A stretch of DNA of 33,588 bases from Bacteroidales bacterium (GCA_004557565.1 SFGS01000056.1:1-33588), one strand, 5' to 3'. Positions 16,271 to 25,626 are shown, counted from the stretch's first letter. Numbers and translations: made by a program. Notes: a model not told the origin generated them from the sequence alone.

Positions 16271-17848
16271 ATGGAAGAACTAACTAACGTAGTCGATTGG
16301 TCGCGTGCGCAATTCGCACTCACCGCCATCTATCACTGGCTTTTCGTGCCGCTCACTCTTGGGCTGGGCGTGATTGTCGCCATTATGGAAACCATCTTCT
16401 ATCGCACTCGCGACGAGAAGTGGCTTGCCACCACAAAATTTTGGATGACGCTTTTTGGCGTGAACTTCGCCATCGGTGTTGCCACGGGCATCATACTCGA
16501 ATTTGAGTTTGGCACCAACTGGTCGAACTACAGTTGGTTTGTGGGCGACATTTTCGGCGCACCGCTTGCCGTGGAGGGTATCTTGGCATTCTTTATGGAG
16601 TCCACCTTCATTGCTGTGATGTTTTTCGGATGGAACCGTGTTTCGCCAAAGTTCCACCTCGCCGCCACTTGGCTCACTGCCATCGGCGCAAGCATTTCCG
16701 CCTATTGGATTCTGGTGGCAAACGCTTGGATGCAAGACCCTGTGGGCTGCACCTTCAACCCCGAAACCATGCGCAACGAAATGACCAGCTTTTGGACCGT
16801 GGCAACCTCGCCTATGGCATTGAGCAAGGTGCTGCACACCGTGCTGAGCGCGTGGACCCTTGCCGGCGTGTTTGTAGTGGGCGTTTCGGGATGGATGCTG
16901 CTTCGCAAACGCAATGCCGACCACTGCTTCCGCAGCCTGAAAGTGGGCGCGTGGGTAGGCTTTATCGGCATTGTGCTCACCTCCATTTCGGGCGACACCT
17001 CGGCTGTGACCGTGGCTGAACGCCAACCCATGAAACTGGCAGCGATGGAGGGCCTATACAAAGGGCAACACGGACAGGAAATTGTGGCATTCGGTATTCT
17101 CAACCCTGCAAAGACGGTGGACAATGATGAAGACCCATATTTGATGAAAATTGCCATTCCATACGGGCTTTCAATCCTTGCCAACCACGACCCACAATCG
17201 TTTGTGCCGGGCGTAAACGATATTATCAACGGCATTTCGATGGACCGCGACGGCAATGCAATCAACACCGTGTCGTACGCCGAGCGCATGAAGCGAGGAA
17301 AAATGGCAAAAGAGGCGGTTGCCGCACACCATGTAGCAGTGCAGATGGGCGACAAGACTGCCATGGCTGAAGCCAGCAAGGCGATTGAAGCCAACTACCC
17401 CTATTTCGGCTACGGCTATCTCAACACGCCACAAGAGGCAGTGCCCAACATTCCCCTTACGTTCTACACCTTCCACCTGATGGTGACTGTGGGTGGATAT
17501 TTGATGGTGTTTATGCTCTTGGCACTCGTGTTTGCCTACAAACGCCAGTTGCTGGAAAAAGCACGCTGGGCAAAGTGGTGGCACATGCTCGCCATCGCCA
17601 CCATTCCCCTCACCTACCTGTGTAGCGCATGTGGCTGGATTGTGGCAGAAGTGGGCCGCCAGCCTTGGACTATTCAAGACCTGATGCCCAACAAGGTGGC
17701 TATCAGCGACCTCAGCGCAGGATATGTGCAAATCACCTTCTGGGTGTTCGCATTCATCTTCACCGCTCTGCTCATTGCCGACGTGAGCATCATCATGAAG
17801 CAAATAGCAGAAAAATCAAAACAAAATCTCGACACCGTAAAACATTGA
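16271..17848 (+). CDS. cydA: Cytochrome bd ubiquinol/menaquinol oxidase subunit I
   Basis: The 525-aa integral membrane protein binds hemes b558, b595 and d, and oxidises quinol while reducing O2 at very low oxygen. Heme ligands are recognisable: His22 (b595 type), His189 and Met404 (FHLMVTVGG) for b558, with Glu102 and Glu110 of the proton pathway. GWIVAEVGRQPW near 455-466 is the invariant family motif. The quinol-binding periplasmic loop (about 250-390) is long. In Bacteroidales this enzyme supports nanaerobic growth and oxygen removal. cydB follows after 5 bases. Confidence 0.98.
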   Translation: MEELTNVVDWSRAQFALTAIYHWLFVPLTLGLGVIVAIMETIFYRTRDEKWLATTKFWMTLFGVNFAIGVATGIILEFEFGTNWSNYSWFVGDIFGAPLAVEGILAFFMESTFIAVMFFGWNRVSPKFHLAATWLTAIGASISAYWILVANAWMQDPVGCTFNPETMRNEMTSFWTVATSPMALSKVLHTVLSAWTLAGVFVVGVSGWMLLRKRNADHCFRSLKVGAWVGFIGIVLTSISGDTSAVTVAERQPMKLAAMEGLYKGQHGQEIVAFGILNPAKTVDNDEDPYLMKIAIPYGLSILANHDPQSFVPGVNDIINGISMDRDGNAINTVSYAERMKRGKMAKEAVAAHHVAVQMGDKTAMAEASKAIEANYPYFGYGYLNTPQEAVPNIPLTFYTFHLMVTVGGYLMVFMLLALVFAYKRQLLEKARWAKWWHMLAIATIPLTYLCSACGWIVAEVGRQPWTIQDLMPNKVAISDLSAGYVQITFWVFAFIFTALLIADVSIIMKQIAEKSKQNLDTVKH

Positions 17849-17853
17849 CAACT

Positions 17854-18975
17854 ATGACACTTGAAATCCTACAAAACTATTGGTGGCTCATCATTTCCAT
17901 TCTTGGTGCCCTGCTCGTGTTTCTTCTTTTCGTACAGGGCGGTCAATCGATGCTTTTCGGAGAGAAAGATGCCACCCAGAGCACACTGATGATTAGCTCG
18001 TTAGGTCGCAAATGGGAACTCACTTTCACCACTCTGGTGACTTTTGGCGGTGCGTTTTTCGCATCATTTCCACTGTTCTACTCCACCAGTTTTGGCGGTG
18101 CCTACTGGCTGTGGATGCTCATTCTGTTCAGTTTCGTGATTCAAGCCATTTCCTACGAATACCGCACCAAAAAGGGCAATGTGTATGGCACACGCTTCTA
18201 CGATGCGCTGCTTTTCGTCAATGGCGTGCTCGGCCCGCTGTTGCTCGGTGTGGCTGTGGGCAGTATGTTTTTCGGCAATGAGTTTTGCGTGACCAAAAAC
18301 AAGATTCTTGATGTGGAGGCAGCCACCATTTCCACTTGGGGACCGCTCCACGGTCTTGAGGCTATCGCTTGCTGGAAAAACCTGGTGTTTGGCGTGATGG
18401 TGCTTTTCCTTGCGCGCACTTTGGCTTCGCTCTATTTTATCAACAATATCGACGATGAAACGCTGCACAGCCAACAGCTCAAGCAGTTGATGGTGAATGG
18501 TGGCGTGTTTGTGCTTACGTTTGTGGTGAGTGCCGCTTTGATTCTCACTTCGGGCGGTGTTGACACCCAAAACGGTGCTGCACAATGGACCGACTACAAA
18601 TATCTGCACAATTTCATCGACATGTGGTGGTGCCTTATCGTGCTGCTCGCTGGCGTGGTGCTGGCACTTTGGGGCATAGCCAAAACACTGCTCACCAAAG
18701 CCAAATGGAACAAGGGCATTTGGGCAGTGGGCACAGGTGCGGTGCTGGTGGTGCTCAGCCTGTTTTGGGTGCTTGGCTACAACGACACAGCCTTCTATCC
18801 ATCGCTGCTCGACGTGAACAGTTCGCTCACTATTCGCAACAGTTCATCGAGCCAATTCACCCTGCAAGTGATGAGCGTGGTGTCGCTGCTCGTGCCATTC
18901 GTCCTCGCCTACATCGCCTACGTGTGGCGAGCCATGGACAGCCAAAAAATCACTGAAAAAGAAATTAGATATTAG
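17854..18975 (+). CDS. cydB: Cytochrome bd oxidase subunit II
   Basis: The 373-aa protein with about nine hydrophobic helices pairs with CydA to form the bd oxidase. The frame is open from 17629, but that part overlaps cydA and is not protein-like. The ATG at 17854 (MTLEILQNYWWLIISILG), 5 bases past the cydA stop, gives the normal CydB beginning. QGGQSMLFG (residues about 28-36) and the SYEYRTK segment fit the family. A long hairpin just after the stop separates it from the convergent patatin gene. Confidence 0.97.
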   Translation: MTLEILQNYWWLIISILGALLVFLLFVQGGQSMLFGEKDATQSTLMISSLGRKWELTFTTLVTFGGAFFASFPLFYSTSFGGAYWLWMLILFSFVIQAISYEYRTKKGNVYGTRFYDALLFVNGVLGPLLLGVAVGSMFFGNEFCVTKNKILDVEAATISTWGPLHGLEAIACWKNLVFGVMVLFLARTLASLYFINNIDDETLHSQQLKQLMVNGGVFVLTFVVSAALILTSGGVDTQNGAAQWTDYKYLHNFIDMWWCLIVLLAGVVLALWGIAKTLLTKAKWNKGIWAVGTGAVLVVLSLFWVLGYNDTAFYPSLLDVNSSLTIRNSSSSQFTLQVMSVVSLLVPFVLAYIAYVWRAMDSQKITEKEIRY

Positions 18976-18998
18976 AAGTTAGAAATTAGATATTAGAT
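18960..18998. repeat. TTAGAAAT-type short tandem repeat
   Basis: About five units related to GAAATTAGATATTAGAAGTT follow the cydB stop. A similar tract is found at 28129-28167 after another gene. It is non-coding. Confidence 0.55.
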
Positions 18999-19000
18999 GG

Positions 19001-19034
19001 TTCGGAGCACTCCGAGTACTCAGAGTGCTCCGAA
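19001..19034. terminator. Perfect 12-bp hairpin between convergent cydB and patatin genes
   Basis: TTCGGAGCACTC (19001-19012) and GAGTGCTCCGAA (19023-19034) are perfectly complementary around a 10-base loop. There is no strong T run on either strand, so termination efficiency is uncertain, but the position between converging stops fits a bidirectional terminator. Confidence 0.55.
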
Positions 19035-19054
19035 TCCATATTATAGCCCCTGCC

Positions 19055-19915
19055 CTACTGTGCGAATTGCTTTAGGGATTGCAAGTGGGCGAGGGCTTGG
19101 GTGCGACCGAGGTGGTAGGTTTTTGCCATCAGTTCGGGGTCGTGGCAGGTATGGCCTATCTCCAGTTTTTGAGGTGGGCGAATCACGAGGGCGTTGCCTG
19201 CCTTTTCTTGCGCTGCCACATACTCAAGTTCGGCGTTATACATTTCGTGGCGGTGTGCCATCACATCAATCATTTTCGGATATTTGCGGAGCATCAGCCT
19301 GATGAGCGGCATGGCTTTGCTGGCTTGCTTCACGAAGCCTTCGGGCTGGGTGAGCACCACGATGTTGCGCTCGTAGCCCACGCTCTCGAAGTATTGGAGG
19401 GGTATGCTGTCGGCCATTCCGCCATCGAGCAAACGGTAGCCGCCCACTTCCACAATGTTCGACACCATCGGCATCGATGCCGACGCGCGAATCCACTCCA
19501 GAGCCTCGTGTATGTCGGGGTCGCGGAGAATGTGATACACCGGTTTGCCCGTCAGCACATCGGTGCATACCACATGGAAATCAATCGGTGAAGCCAAAAA
19601 CGCGTCGTAGTCAAACACATCGTAAACCGTGGGCACCACATGGTAGCAAAACTCTGCATTATAAAGGTCGCCAGTGGTGAACAGCGAATGCAAACCGCTG
19701 TAACGCTTATCGCGAGCGAAACGCTGATTGTAGCGCAACGCACGCCCAATCTGACCGCTGCAATAGTTCACACCGAATGCCGCGCCTGCACTTACGCCCA
19801 CTGCGCCATCTACCCTGATGCCATTTTCCATCATCACATCGAGCACCCCGCAGGTGAACATGCCACGGTAAGCTCCGCCTTCAAGCACAAGGCCACATTT
19901 TTTCCTAATTTCCAT
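19055..19915 (-). CDS. Patatin-like phospholipase
   Basis: The 286-aa cytoplasmic hydrolase has the patatin oxyanion motif GLVLEGGAYRG (8-18), the nucleophile elbow GVSAG (Ser42) and the catalytic Asp in LLDGGMADSIP (Asp164). A Ser-Asp dyad is thus complete. It resembles the bacterial RssA/YjjU group (substrate unknown, presumably lysophospholipids or acylglycerols). There is no signal peptide. It sits alone between the SRPBCC gene and the convergent cyd operon. Confidence 0.93.
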   Translation of the reverse strand: MEIRKKCGLVLEGGAYRGMFTCGVLDVMMENGIRVDGAVGVSAGAAFGVNYCSGQIGRALRYNQRFARDKRYSGLHSLFTTGDLYNAEFCYHVVPTVYDVFDYDAFLASPIDFHVVCTDVLTGKPVYHILRDPDIHEALEWIRASASMPMVSNIVEVGGYRLLDGGMADSIPLQYFESVGYERNIVVLTQPEGFVKQASKAMPLIRLMLRKYPKMIDVMAHRHEMYNAELEYVAAQEKAGNALVIRPPQKLEIGHTCHDPELMAKTYHLGRTQALAHLQSLKQFAQ

Positions 19916-19948
19916 ATCTCCGCAATTTTTAAACAGGGAAAAGATTTT

Positions 19949-19983
19949 AAAAAGGGGAAAGAGCCATGCTCAATCCCCTTTAC
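19949..19983 (-). terminator. Terminator after the pyrE-SRPBCC pair
   Basis: AAAGGGG and CCCCTTT arms enclose an inner GAGC/GCTC stem. On the minus strand TTTTTAAAA follows. It lies just past the SRPBCC stop at 20006. Confidence 0.65.
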
Positions 19984-20005
19984 TATACATGATTTGAAAT
20001 CTTGA

Positions 20006-20443
20006 TTACAAATTTTTGTAAGGCAAGCGTGCAATCATTTCGCCAAACTTCTTGGCACCGTCTTTCAGTTTGCTACCCACCATGGCACGAAGCATGATAG
20101 GGAGATCGAGTTGGAGGGCGGTCACGCTCTCGGTGTGCTCTGCGTCGATTTCTTTCAACTCAATCACCAAACCGAATGGCACTGGCGACTGTGCCGCACC
20201 GAACACGATTTTCGATGGTTCCACCGTTTCTACGATGCCCAATTTGAGAGGTCCCATTGGCGATTCAATCACCACACCGCCTTCTTCAAATTTCAGGTTC
20301 TGAAGGTGAGTGCGAGCCTCTTCAGGAAGTTTGTCGATGTTTTCCTCCATGTGGCGGCGAAACACCTCAGGGTTCGACAGTTTGCTATACACCGTAGCGA
20401 TGTCGCAATCAATCACATGCTTGTCACTTTTGTATGTCTCCAT
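20006..20443 (-). CDS. SRPBCC (START-like) superfamily protein
   Basis: The 145-aa soluble protein begins with the characteristic first strand and helix of polyketide-cyclase-like folds (ATVYSKLSNPEVFRRHMEE). A curved beta sheet follows (GGVVIESPMGPLKLGIVETVEPSKIVFGA), then a long C-terminal helix (GAKKFGEMIARLPY). SRPBCC proteins bind small hydrophobic ligands in a central cavity. The ligand here is unknown. It lies 30 bases after pyrE and is probably co-transcribed, a conserved pairing in Bacteroidales as far as I recall. Confidence 0.85.
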   Translation of the reverse strand: METYKSDKHVIDCDIATVYSKLSNPEVFRRHMEENIDKLPEEARTHLQNLKFEEGGVVIESPMGPLKLGIVETVEPSKIVFGAAQSPVPFGLVIELKEIDAEHTESVTALQLDLPIMLRAMVGSKLKDGAKKFGEMIARLPYKNL

Positions 20444-20473
20444 ATAAAAATGTGTATCTCAATAAGAATTTTA

Positions 20474-21124
20474 TTAGTCAATATTCACCACAGCAGGAGT
20501 CCAGTTTTCTGGGTCTTCGCGCCAGAGTTGGAGTTGTGCTTCGTCACTCGCTTTGATATATTTGGTTTCAACTGCGGCCTTAATCATTGCGCTATATCCG
20601 CTCAGTGTCACCAGTTCCACGCCTGCCTTTTCAAAGGCTTCAACAGCTTGTGGGAACTCGTAGGTGAAGATTGCCACCATACCCACTACATCGGCGCCTG
20701 CCATACGCAAAGCCTCCACAGCCTTCAAACTGCTCTTGCCAGTGGACACGAGGTCTTCCACCACCACCACTTTCTGACCGGGCTTGATGTTGCCTTCAAT
20801 CAGATTTTCCAAGCCGTGGTCCTTTGGAGCCGAACGAACATACACCATAGGTTTTCCCAAAGTGTCGGCCACGAGCGCACCTTGAGCAATAGCACCAGTA
20901 GCTACGCCAGCCACCACTTCAGCTTCGCCGAAGTTTTCGAGAATAAGGCGTGAAAGTTCCACCTTAATGAAGTTGCGCACCTCTGGATACGACAGCGTCA
21001 AGCGGTTGTCGGTATAAATTGGTGAGTTCCAACCGCTCGCCCAAGTGAAAGGACTATCTGGTTGAAGCTTTATCGCACTGATTTTAAGCAATTTCTCCGC
21101 AAGAAGAAGATCTAATTTTTTCAT
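20474..21124 (-). CDS. pyrE: Orotate phosphoribosyltransferase
   Basis: PyrE joins orotate to PRPP to form orotidine monophosphate in pyrimidine synthesis. The 216-aa protein has the PRPP-binding signature KVVVVEDLVSTGKSS (about 118-132, acidic pair Glu123-Asp124). The flexible-loop lysines are in RSAPKDHG, and FTWASGWNSPIYTDNR near residues 26-41 contacts orotate. Length and start are standard. Its promoter diverges from that of recX. Confidence 0.97.
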   Translation of the reverse strand: MKKLDLLLAEKLLKISAIKLQPDSPFTWASGWNSPIYTDNRLTLSYPEVRNFIKVELSRLILENFGEAEVVAGVATGAIAQGALVADTLGKPMVYVRSAPKDHGLENLIEGNIKPGQKVVVVEDLVSTGKSSLKAVEALRMAGADVVGMVAIFTYEFPQAVEAFEKAGVELVTLSGYSAMIKAAVETKYIKASDEAQLQLWREDPENWTPAVVNID

Positions 21125-21163
21125 GATCGTATGTTTGATAGGATTGATATTTAAAATTTAGCA

Positions 21164-21171
21164 CAAAATTA
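21164..21171 (-). promoter_or_regulatory. pyrE promoter (-7 element)
   Basis: The minus strand reads TAATTTTG followed by TGCTAA, 39 bases before the ATG. It matches TAnnTTTG. Confidence 0.55.
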
Positions 21172-21215
21172 CGAATAATATCAGTCACAATAACTATAAT
21201 TCGGGCGTTTTTTTG

Positions 21216-21223
21216 TAATTTTG
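21216..21223 (+). promoter_or_regulatory. recX-comF promoter (-7 element)
   Basis: TAATTTTG followed by TGTATA matches the consensus, 22 bases before the recX ATG and divergent from the pyrE promoter. Confidence 0.55.
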
Positions 21224-21245
21224 TGTATATCAACACATATCACTC

Positions 21246-21743
21246 ATGACAAATCGACCACCCCGAAAGCCCATATCTCCCACTGCCGCTCTCAACAAGG
21301 CGGCGGCTCTGTGCGCACGCTCGGAGCAAGCCAGCGGCGACATCTATGCCAAACTCACAGGCTGGGGACTAACCACCGAAGAAGCCGACGGCGTAATCAA
21401 GCAACTGATAAGCGAAAACTACCTCAACGATGAGCGATACGCCCGTGCTTACTGCCGCGACAAAATGCGATTCAACGGCTGGGGGCGCATCAAGGTGGCT
21501 TTTATGCTCAAAAGCAAGGGCATAGGCAAAAGCCATATCGAAGCGGTGCTTGCCGAGGTGAACGAGGAAGAATACATCGCCACGCTTCGCCGTTTGCTGC
21601 AAGCCAAATGGCGTGATGTGAGGGGCAAAGAGCCTATGCAGGCGCGTGCCTCGATGATGCGATTTGCCGCTTCTCGCGGTTTTGAGCCAAATGTTTTCTA
21701 CCCTGTCATCGACGAGGTGATAGGCGGTGATAGCGATGCCTAA
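21246..21743 (+). CDS. recX: Regulatory protein RecX
   Basis: The 165-aa helical protein is of the RecX family, which binds RecA filaments and limits strand exchange. The three tandem three-helix repeats are visible: AALNKAAALCARSEQASGDIYAKL, the central LNDERYARAYCRDKMRFNGWGRIKVAFMLKSKGI, and the C-terminal MMRFAASRGFEPNVFYPVIDE. LNDERYARAY is the most conserved segment. recA is not in the window. comF begins before the recX stop. Confidence 0.93.
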   Translation: MTNRPPRKPISPTAALNKAAALCARSEQASGDIYAKLTGWGLTTEEADGVIKQLISENYLNDERYARAYCRDKMRFNGWGRIKVAFMLKSKGIGKSHIEAVLAEVNEEEYIATLRRLLQAKWRDVRGKEPMQARASMMRFAASRGFEPNVFYPVIDEVIGGDSDA

Positions 21744-22452
21744 AGCGATGAACATCAAGGAGATTCTGCAATCCACAGCCCAAATCCTGATGCCTCGCAC
21801 CTGCCCGGTGTGCGGTAAGGCTCTCGATGGTGGCGAACGCTACATCTGCCGAAGGTGCCTGATGGACATGCCACGCACCATGTACGAGGCTGTGCCGCTC
21901 AACAATATGGCGCAACGCTTTGTGGGTGCTGTGCCGGTGGAGCGTGCTTCGGCTTATTTTTTCTATGAGCGCAACGCCCCCTATTCGCAGATTCTTCAAG
22001 ACATTAAATATCGCAATGTGCCCGACATGGGACGATGGCTGGCAAGGCGTTACGCCGAATCCACAGCCGACAGCGGCCTTTGGGACGGCATCGACTACCT
22101 CATACCTGTGCCGCTTCACATCGTCAAATTGGCAAAACGCGGCTACAATCAAGCGCTTTACATAGCCCTCGGCATCAGCGATGCCACCCAGATTCCTGTT
22201 TACGAGGCCATCGACGCGGTGAAAGGCCACGCCACACAGACGCACAAATCGGCTTTTGAACGCCGCCAAAACACGAAGGGGCTATACGCCTCAATCCCCG
22301 AAGCAGATGAAACGCTCGCAGGCAAGCATGTGATGATTATCGACGATGTAATCACCACAGGTGCCACGCTGCTCAGCTGTGCCGAAAGCCTGTGCCACAT
22401 CCCCGACATCAGCATTTCCTTCTTCACCCTCGCCGCCGCCCGCCTCGCCTAA
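21727..22452 (+). CDS. ComF-family phosphoribosyltransferase-like protein
   Basis: ComF proteins are needed for handling incoming single-stranded DNA in natural competence. Bacteroidales carry them widely, with roles less clear. The N-terminal zinc site CPVCG...CRRC (Cys26, 29, 41, 44) precedes the type I phosphoribosyltransferase domain with HVMIIDDVITTGATL (about 203-217). The start is ambiguous: GTG at 21727, ATG at 21736 (overlapping the recX stop by 8 bases) or ATG at 21748. All keep the zinc site, and 21736 seems most natural. It forms an operon with recX. Confidence 0.93.
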   Translation: MIAMPKAMNIKEILQSTAQILMPRTCPVCGKALDGGERYICRRCLMDMPRTMYEAVPLNNMAQRFVGAVPVERASAYFFYERNAPYSQILQDIKYRNVPDMGRWLARRYAESTADSGLWDGIDYLIPVPLHIVKLAKRGYNQALYIALGISDATQIPVYEAIDAVKGHATQTHKSAFERRQNTKGLYASIPEADETLAGKHVMIIDDVITTGATLLSCAESLCHIPDISISFFTLAAARLA

Positions 22453-22474
22453 TCCCCACACCCCTCACCACGCC

Positions 22475-22860
22475 TCACACAGATCCCACAGATCCCACAG
22501 ATCCCACAGAATTATTAAAATATATCTCACACAGATTCAACGGATTAAACAGATTTCTCAATAGAAGTTGAATCTGTTGAATCTGTTGAATCCGTGTGAG
22601 CCTTTGGAGCAAACCGGCGGATAGCATCTGTGAGATTTCCCACCCACTAAAGCAAAAACTGTGAGATCCGTGTGATCTGTGTGAGCCCAAAAGTAGAATC
22701 CGTGTGAGCCTAAATCCATCAACGAAAGCGAAGCATCCGTGAGATTTACCACCCACTAAAGCAAAAACTGTGAGATAACGAAAGCGAAGCATCCGTGAGA
22801 TTTACCACCCACTAAAGCAAAAACTGTGAGATCTGTGGGATCTGTGTGAGGCTAAGCGTA
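22475..22860. repeat. Degenerate CACACAGATTCAAC/GTGTGAG repeat tract with a 56-bp tandem duplication
   Basis: The tract mixes short units such as GATCCCACA and CACACAGATTCAAC with their reverse complements (GAATCTGTTGAATCCGTGTG). An exact 56-base unit is tandemly duplicated at 22721-22776 and 22777-22832, and a diverged third copy lies near 22618-22667. Similar words occur near 6007-6030 and 25980-26020. It is non-coding. A hairpin with CTCCTTA/TAAGGAG arms follows at about 22887-22922. Confidence 0.7.
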
Positions 22861-23072
22861 GAGGTAAGCGATGGGTGAAAAGTAATTAAGGAGCCTGCGC
22901 TTCACAGCGTGGGCTCCTTAAAAAATCTACAATCTATAAAAACATATATATCATCAGAAAACTATGTTCTCATTTCGATGTTCAAATGTAGCACGCAAAT
23001 TTTATATTTGCAAATATTTTTTGCATTTATTTTCAAAAATCGGTGAAAATTGCGAAAATTGCGTTATTGGCA

Positions 23073-23103
23073 TTGCGGAGGGCGGTGGGGTGTGCTACAT
23101 TTG
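23073..23103 (+). promoter_or_regulatory. Promoter of the 808-aa protein gene
   Basis: TTG (23073-23075), 20 bases, TACATTTG (23096-23103): a full Bacteroidetes promoter match. The start site near 23110 leaves a leader of about 28 bases. Confidence 0.7.
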
Positions 23104-23137
23104 GGACATTTATTCATTTTAAATCTGAAAAACTATT

Positions 23138-25564
23138 ATGAAACACATGACTATTAGTCCATCTGCCGCATCTTTTTTCCACAACGAGGAAGCGGCTCCT
23201 GTGGGCGAGGCTCTGCAAGCGGTGAACCTGCGTAGGCGATGCAAAAGCGTGGAGGTGGTGGGCAGCCCTGAAAAGGTGGGGAATGTGCCAGTTGGACACC
23301 GTATTCTTTGCGTTCACTCCGATGGCGGCTATGTGACCACGCACGAGGGCGACCTTTATTTCCGTGGCTCGCTTTTTCACCACTGCGATGCCGAGGTGCT
23401 GGAAGCGCACAGCATTGAGCAGTTTTTGGTGGTGAACACTTCTGATGGTGTGCTCTATTTCACCTGTCACAGTGACATGCCTACTCGCCTCAACCTCTCC
23501 GACGCTTTACCCGAACTCCACCTGTCGGCTGTGAGCACTGGCACGGTGAAGGAGGATATTTTGCCCTACGACTTCGCCACGCCGCTCAGTAATTGGCGTG
23601 CGCCCCTGCCCTCTGCCGATGTGCGTGCGTTGGCTGCTGTCGTGCGCCTTGCCTATCAGCGGTTGCAAAAGGTGGCGAAAGGCACTGGGGCATACACGCG
23701 CCCGATTTTGGCTCGCTATGCCGTGAGAATGACCGGCGGCGAATACCTCTGGCTCAGCGCACCCGTGATGATTGGGCACGACACGGTGAAAACGCACTAT
23801 CGCATCGAGAGCGAGGCGATGACTGGCGGTGGGCAATTCACAGGCATCGGTGCCGCCACGCTTTCGCTCCCCTGCTTCAAGTTGGGCATTAGCGTGGTGA
23901 ATGGCGTGGCGGCGGAATGGGCGAGGCTGATTCAGTCGGTCGACATTTTCGTGACGGATGAAGCCGACATCGCCGACACCTCGCTGCTCGACTACCGCAT
24001 AGCCACCACCAACGTGGGCACCCGACGCTACGTTGCGGAGTTGGGACCTGAGCCACGCGAGAAAAGTGCCATTATTGACGAACTGATGCTCGGCAACTGG
24101 CATTTGATTGCCTCTTGCTCCGATATTGCGACACTGGCGAAACATGAGTTTCGGGCGTGGGGCATCAGCAAAAATGCCACTTCGGTTTTGCCCGACATTC
24201 CCACTTTCACGCTCCAGCAAAGCACCACTTTTGCCCATACGCTCACCTCTGCCGACTGCGCCGCCATCACTCGCCGAAGTAGCACCGAGCATCTGCCTGC
24301 TTACACTATGGCACACGGCGGCAGACTGTGGCAAGGAGGCGGTAGCGAGTTGCTGAGGGCGGCGTGGCACACTTCATCACTACTGATGGCTCCGTTTAGC
24401 AATACGCCTTGCACCATCACCGCCATTGAGCGAGTGAGCACCAGCCAAGGCGATGCCACCATCGTCAGCTCCCACTCCTACCCTTTCACGCCATCGGCTG
24501 TGAATCCGCTCGTTTGCGCCCCACACGGTGCCGCCACTGCGCTTCGCATTGAGGTGGCATCGGGGCAAACCACAAAAGCCATCGACTTTCCACTCACGCC
24601 TGTGCACGCTTGCGCTCTGGCTGCCACCTACACCGTAAATCTGCTACCCACCTCGTTTGAGCCGTCAAGCCCAAGCCTCGCCGTCACACAATCGGCGGTG
24701 GTGCCTTCTCCTGGGCGGCTGACGGTGAGCCACATCGCCCAACCGCTCATCACGGAATTTAGCCAAACGGTGACTGGTGCCGAAATCGTGGCTTTGGCTG
24801 CCACCGAACGCCCCATTTATTCGGGTGGATTCGGGCGGCATCCGCTGTATGTGTTCACCGATCAGGGCATTTTCGTGATTCCACAATCGAGTAGCGGTGC
24901 GCTGGGCGAGGCGAAGTTGATGAGCCGCAAAGTGGTCAATGCCCATACGCGCCCCATCAGTGGTGGCGGTAAAATATGGTTTACGAACACACATCAGCAA
25001 CTGTGCAGCATCGAGGGCTCGAAAATTCGGGTGGTGATTCCTCGCTGGCAAACTGCCGCCATGACGTGGAACGATGCCGAACACGAACTTTGGACGCTCC
25101 ACCCCGACGGATCACTCCACATCACCGACGGCGATGGGTTTTTCTCGCGTCTCACGCTGAATGTGGATTCAATGTACTACGACGGCAAGTCGGCGCTGGC
25201 TGTGATGCCCGACGGCAGCGTGCTCAACATCTGCGCATCGGTGCCAACAGAGCAAACAGTGAAATACCTCTCCCACCCCATCATGCTTTCGGCTGATATG
25301 CAGCAACGCCCAGCACGCATCATCTGGAATGTTTTTGGCTCGAATCTGCACCTGCGGCTCACGGTGCTGGGCGAACAAGGCGAAAGCAAATGCGGCTTCA
25401 CCATCTGCTCGGCAAAAGTGGATGGCGAGGTCAACGCTCCTATCGCTCTACCCCTCATTTCGCCCCTTGTGCGCACCGTGAGGCTATCTGTAGAGGGTAC
25501 TGCGCCAGAAGGCACGGTTATTTATTCTGCCGACTTGTATATTAATACTGAAACGCATAGATAA
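23138..25564 (+). CDS. Large unrecognised beta-rich protein, possibly phage-derived
   Basis: The 808-aa protein has no signal peptide or transmembrane helix and no motif I can name. It is rich in short beta-strand/turn patterns. Residues about 545-690 contain repeated GGF/LYVFTDQGIFVIP, GGGKIWFTNTHQQLCSI and ELWTLHPDGSLHITDGDGF elements, resembling blades of a propeller or a phage structural scaffold. It is convergent with a lone large terminase gene about 570 bases away, which makes a prophage-derived structural (for example head-tail or DNA-stabilising) protein a reasonable guess, but only a guess. The frame is intact over 2.4 kb with its own promoter and a strong terminator, so it is probably expressed. 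Confidence 0.75.
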   Translation: MKHMTISPSAASFFHNEEAAPVGEALQAVNLRRRCKSVEVVGSPEKVGNVPVGHRILCVHSDGGYVTTHEGDLYFRGSLFHHCDAEVLEAHSIEQFLVVNTSDGVLYFTCHSDMPTRLNLSDALPELHLSAVSTGTVKEDILPYDFATPLSNWRAPLPSADVRALAAVVRLAYQRLQKVAKGTGAYTRPILARYAVRMTGGEYLWLSAPVMIGHDTVKTHYRIESEAMTGGGQFTGIGAATLSLPCFKLGISVVNGVAAEWARLIQSVDIFVTDEADIADTSLLDYRIATTNVGTRRYVAELGPEPREKSAIIDELMLGNWHLIASCSDIATLAKHEFRAWGISKNATSVLPDIPTFTLQQSTTFAHTLTSADCAAITRRSSTEHLPAYTMAHGGRLWQGGGSELLRAAWHTSSLLMAPFSNTPCTITAIERVSTSQGDATIVSSHSYPFTPSAVNPLVCAPHGAATALRIEVASGQTTKAIDFPLTPVHACALAATYTVNLLPTSFEPSSPSLAVTQSAVVPSPGRLTVSHIAQPLITEFSQTVTGAEIVALAATERPIYSGGFGRHPLYVFTDQGIFVIPQSSSGALGEAKLMSRKVVNAHTRPISGGGKIWFTNTHQQLCSIEGSKIRVVIPRWQTAAMTWNDAEHELWTLHPDGSLHITDGDGFFSRLTLNVDSMYYDGKSALAVMPDGSVLNICASVPTEQTVKYLSHPIMLSADMQQRPARIIWNVFGSNLHLRLTVLGEQGESKCGFTICSAKVDGEVNAPIALPLISPLVRTVRLSVEGTAPEGTVIYSADLYINTETHR

Positions 25565-25587
25565 CCGTATCCGTCACCAAAAATAAC

Positions 25588-25626
25588 AAAAATATCACTT
25601 TTTGCTATAAAAAGTGATATTTTTTA
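25588..25626 (+). terminator. Terminator of the 808-aa protein gene
   Basis: AATATCACTTTTT (25591-25603) pairs perfectly with AAAAAGTGATATT (25609-25621) around GCTAT and is followed by TTTTT. With A residues on the other side it could work in both directions. Confidence 0.85.

Noticed and set aside
17629..17853. Upstream extension of the cydB frame
   Set aside because: It overlaps the cydA 3' end in another frame. The ATG at 17854 gives the standard CydB N terminus.
22475..22860. Repeat tract considered as a CRISPR array
   Set aside because: Unit lengths are irregular, both orientations are mixed, there are no unique spacers of constant length and no cas genes.
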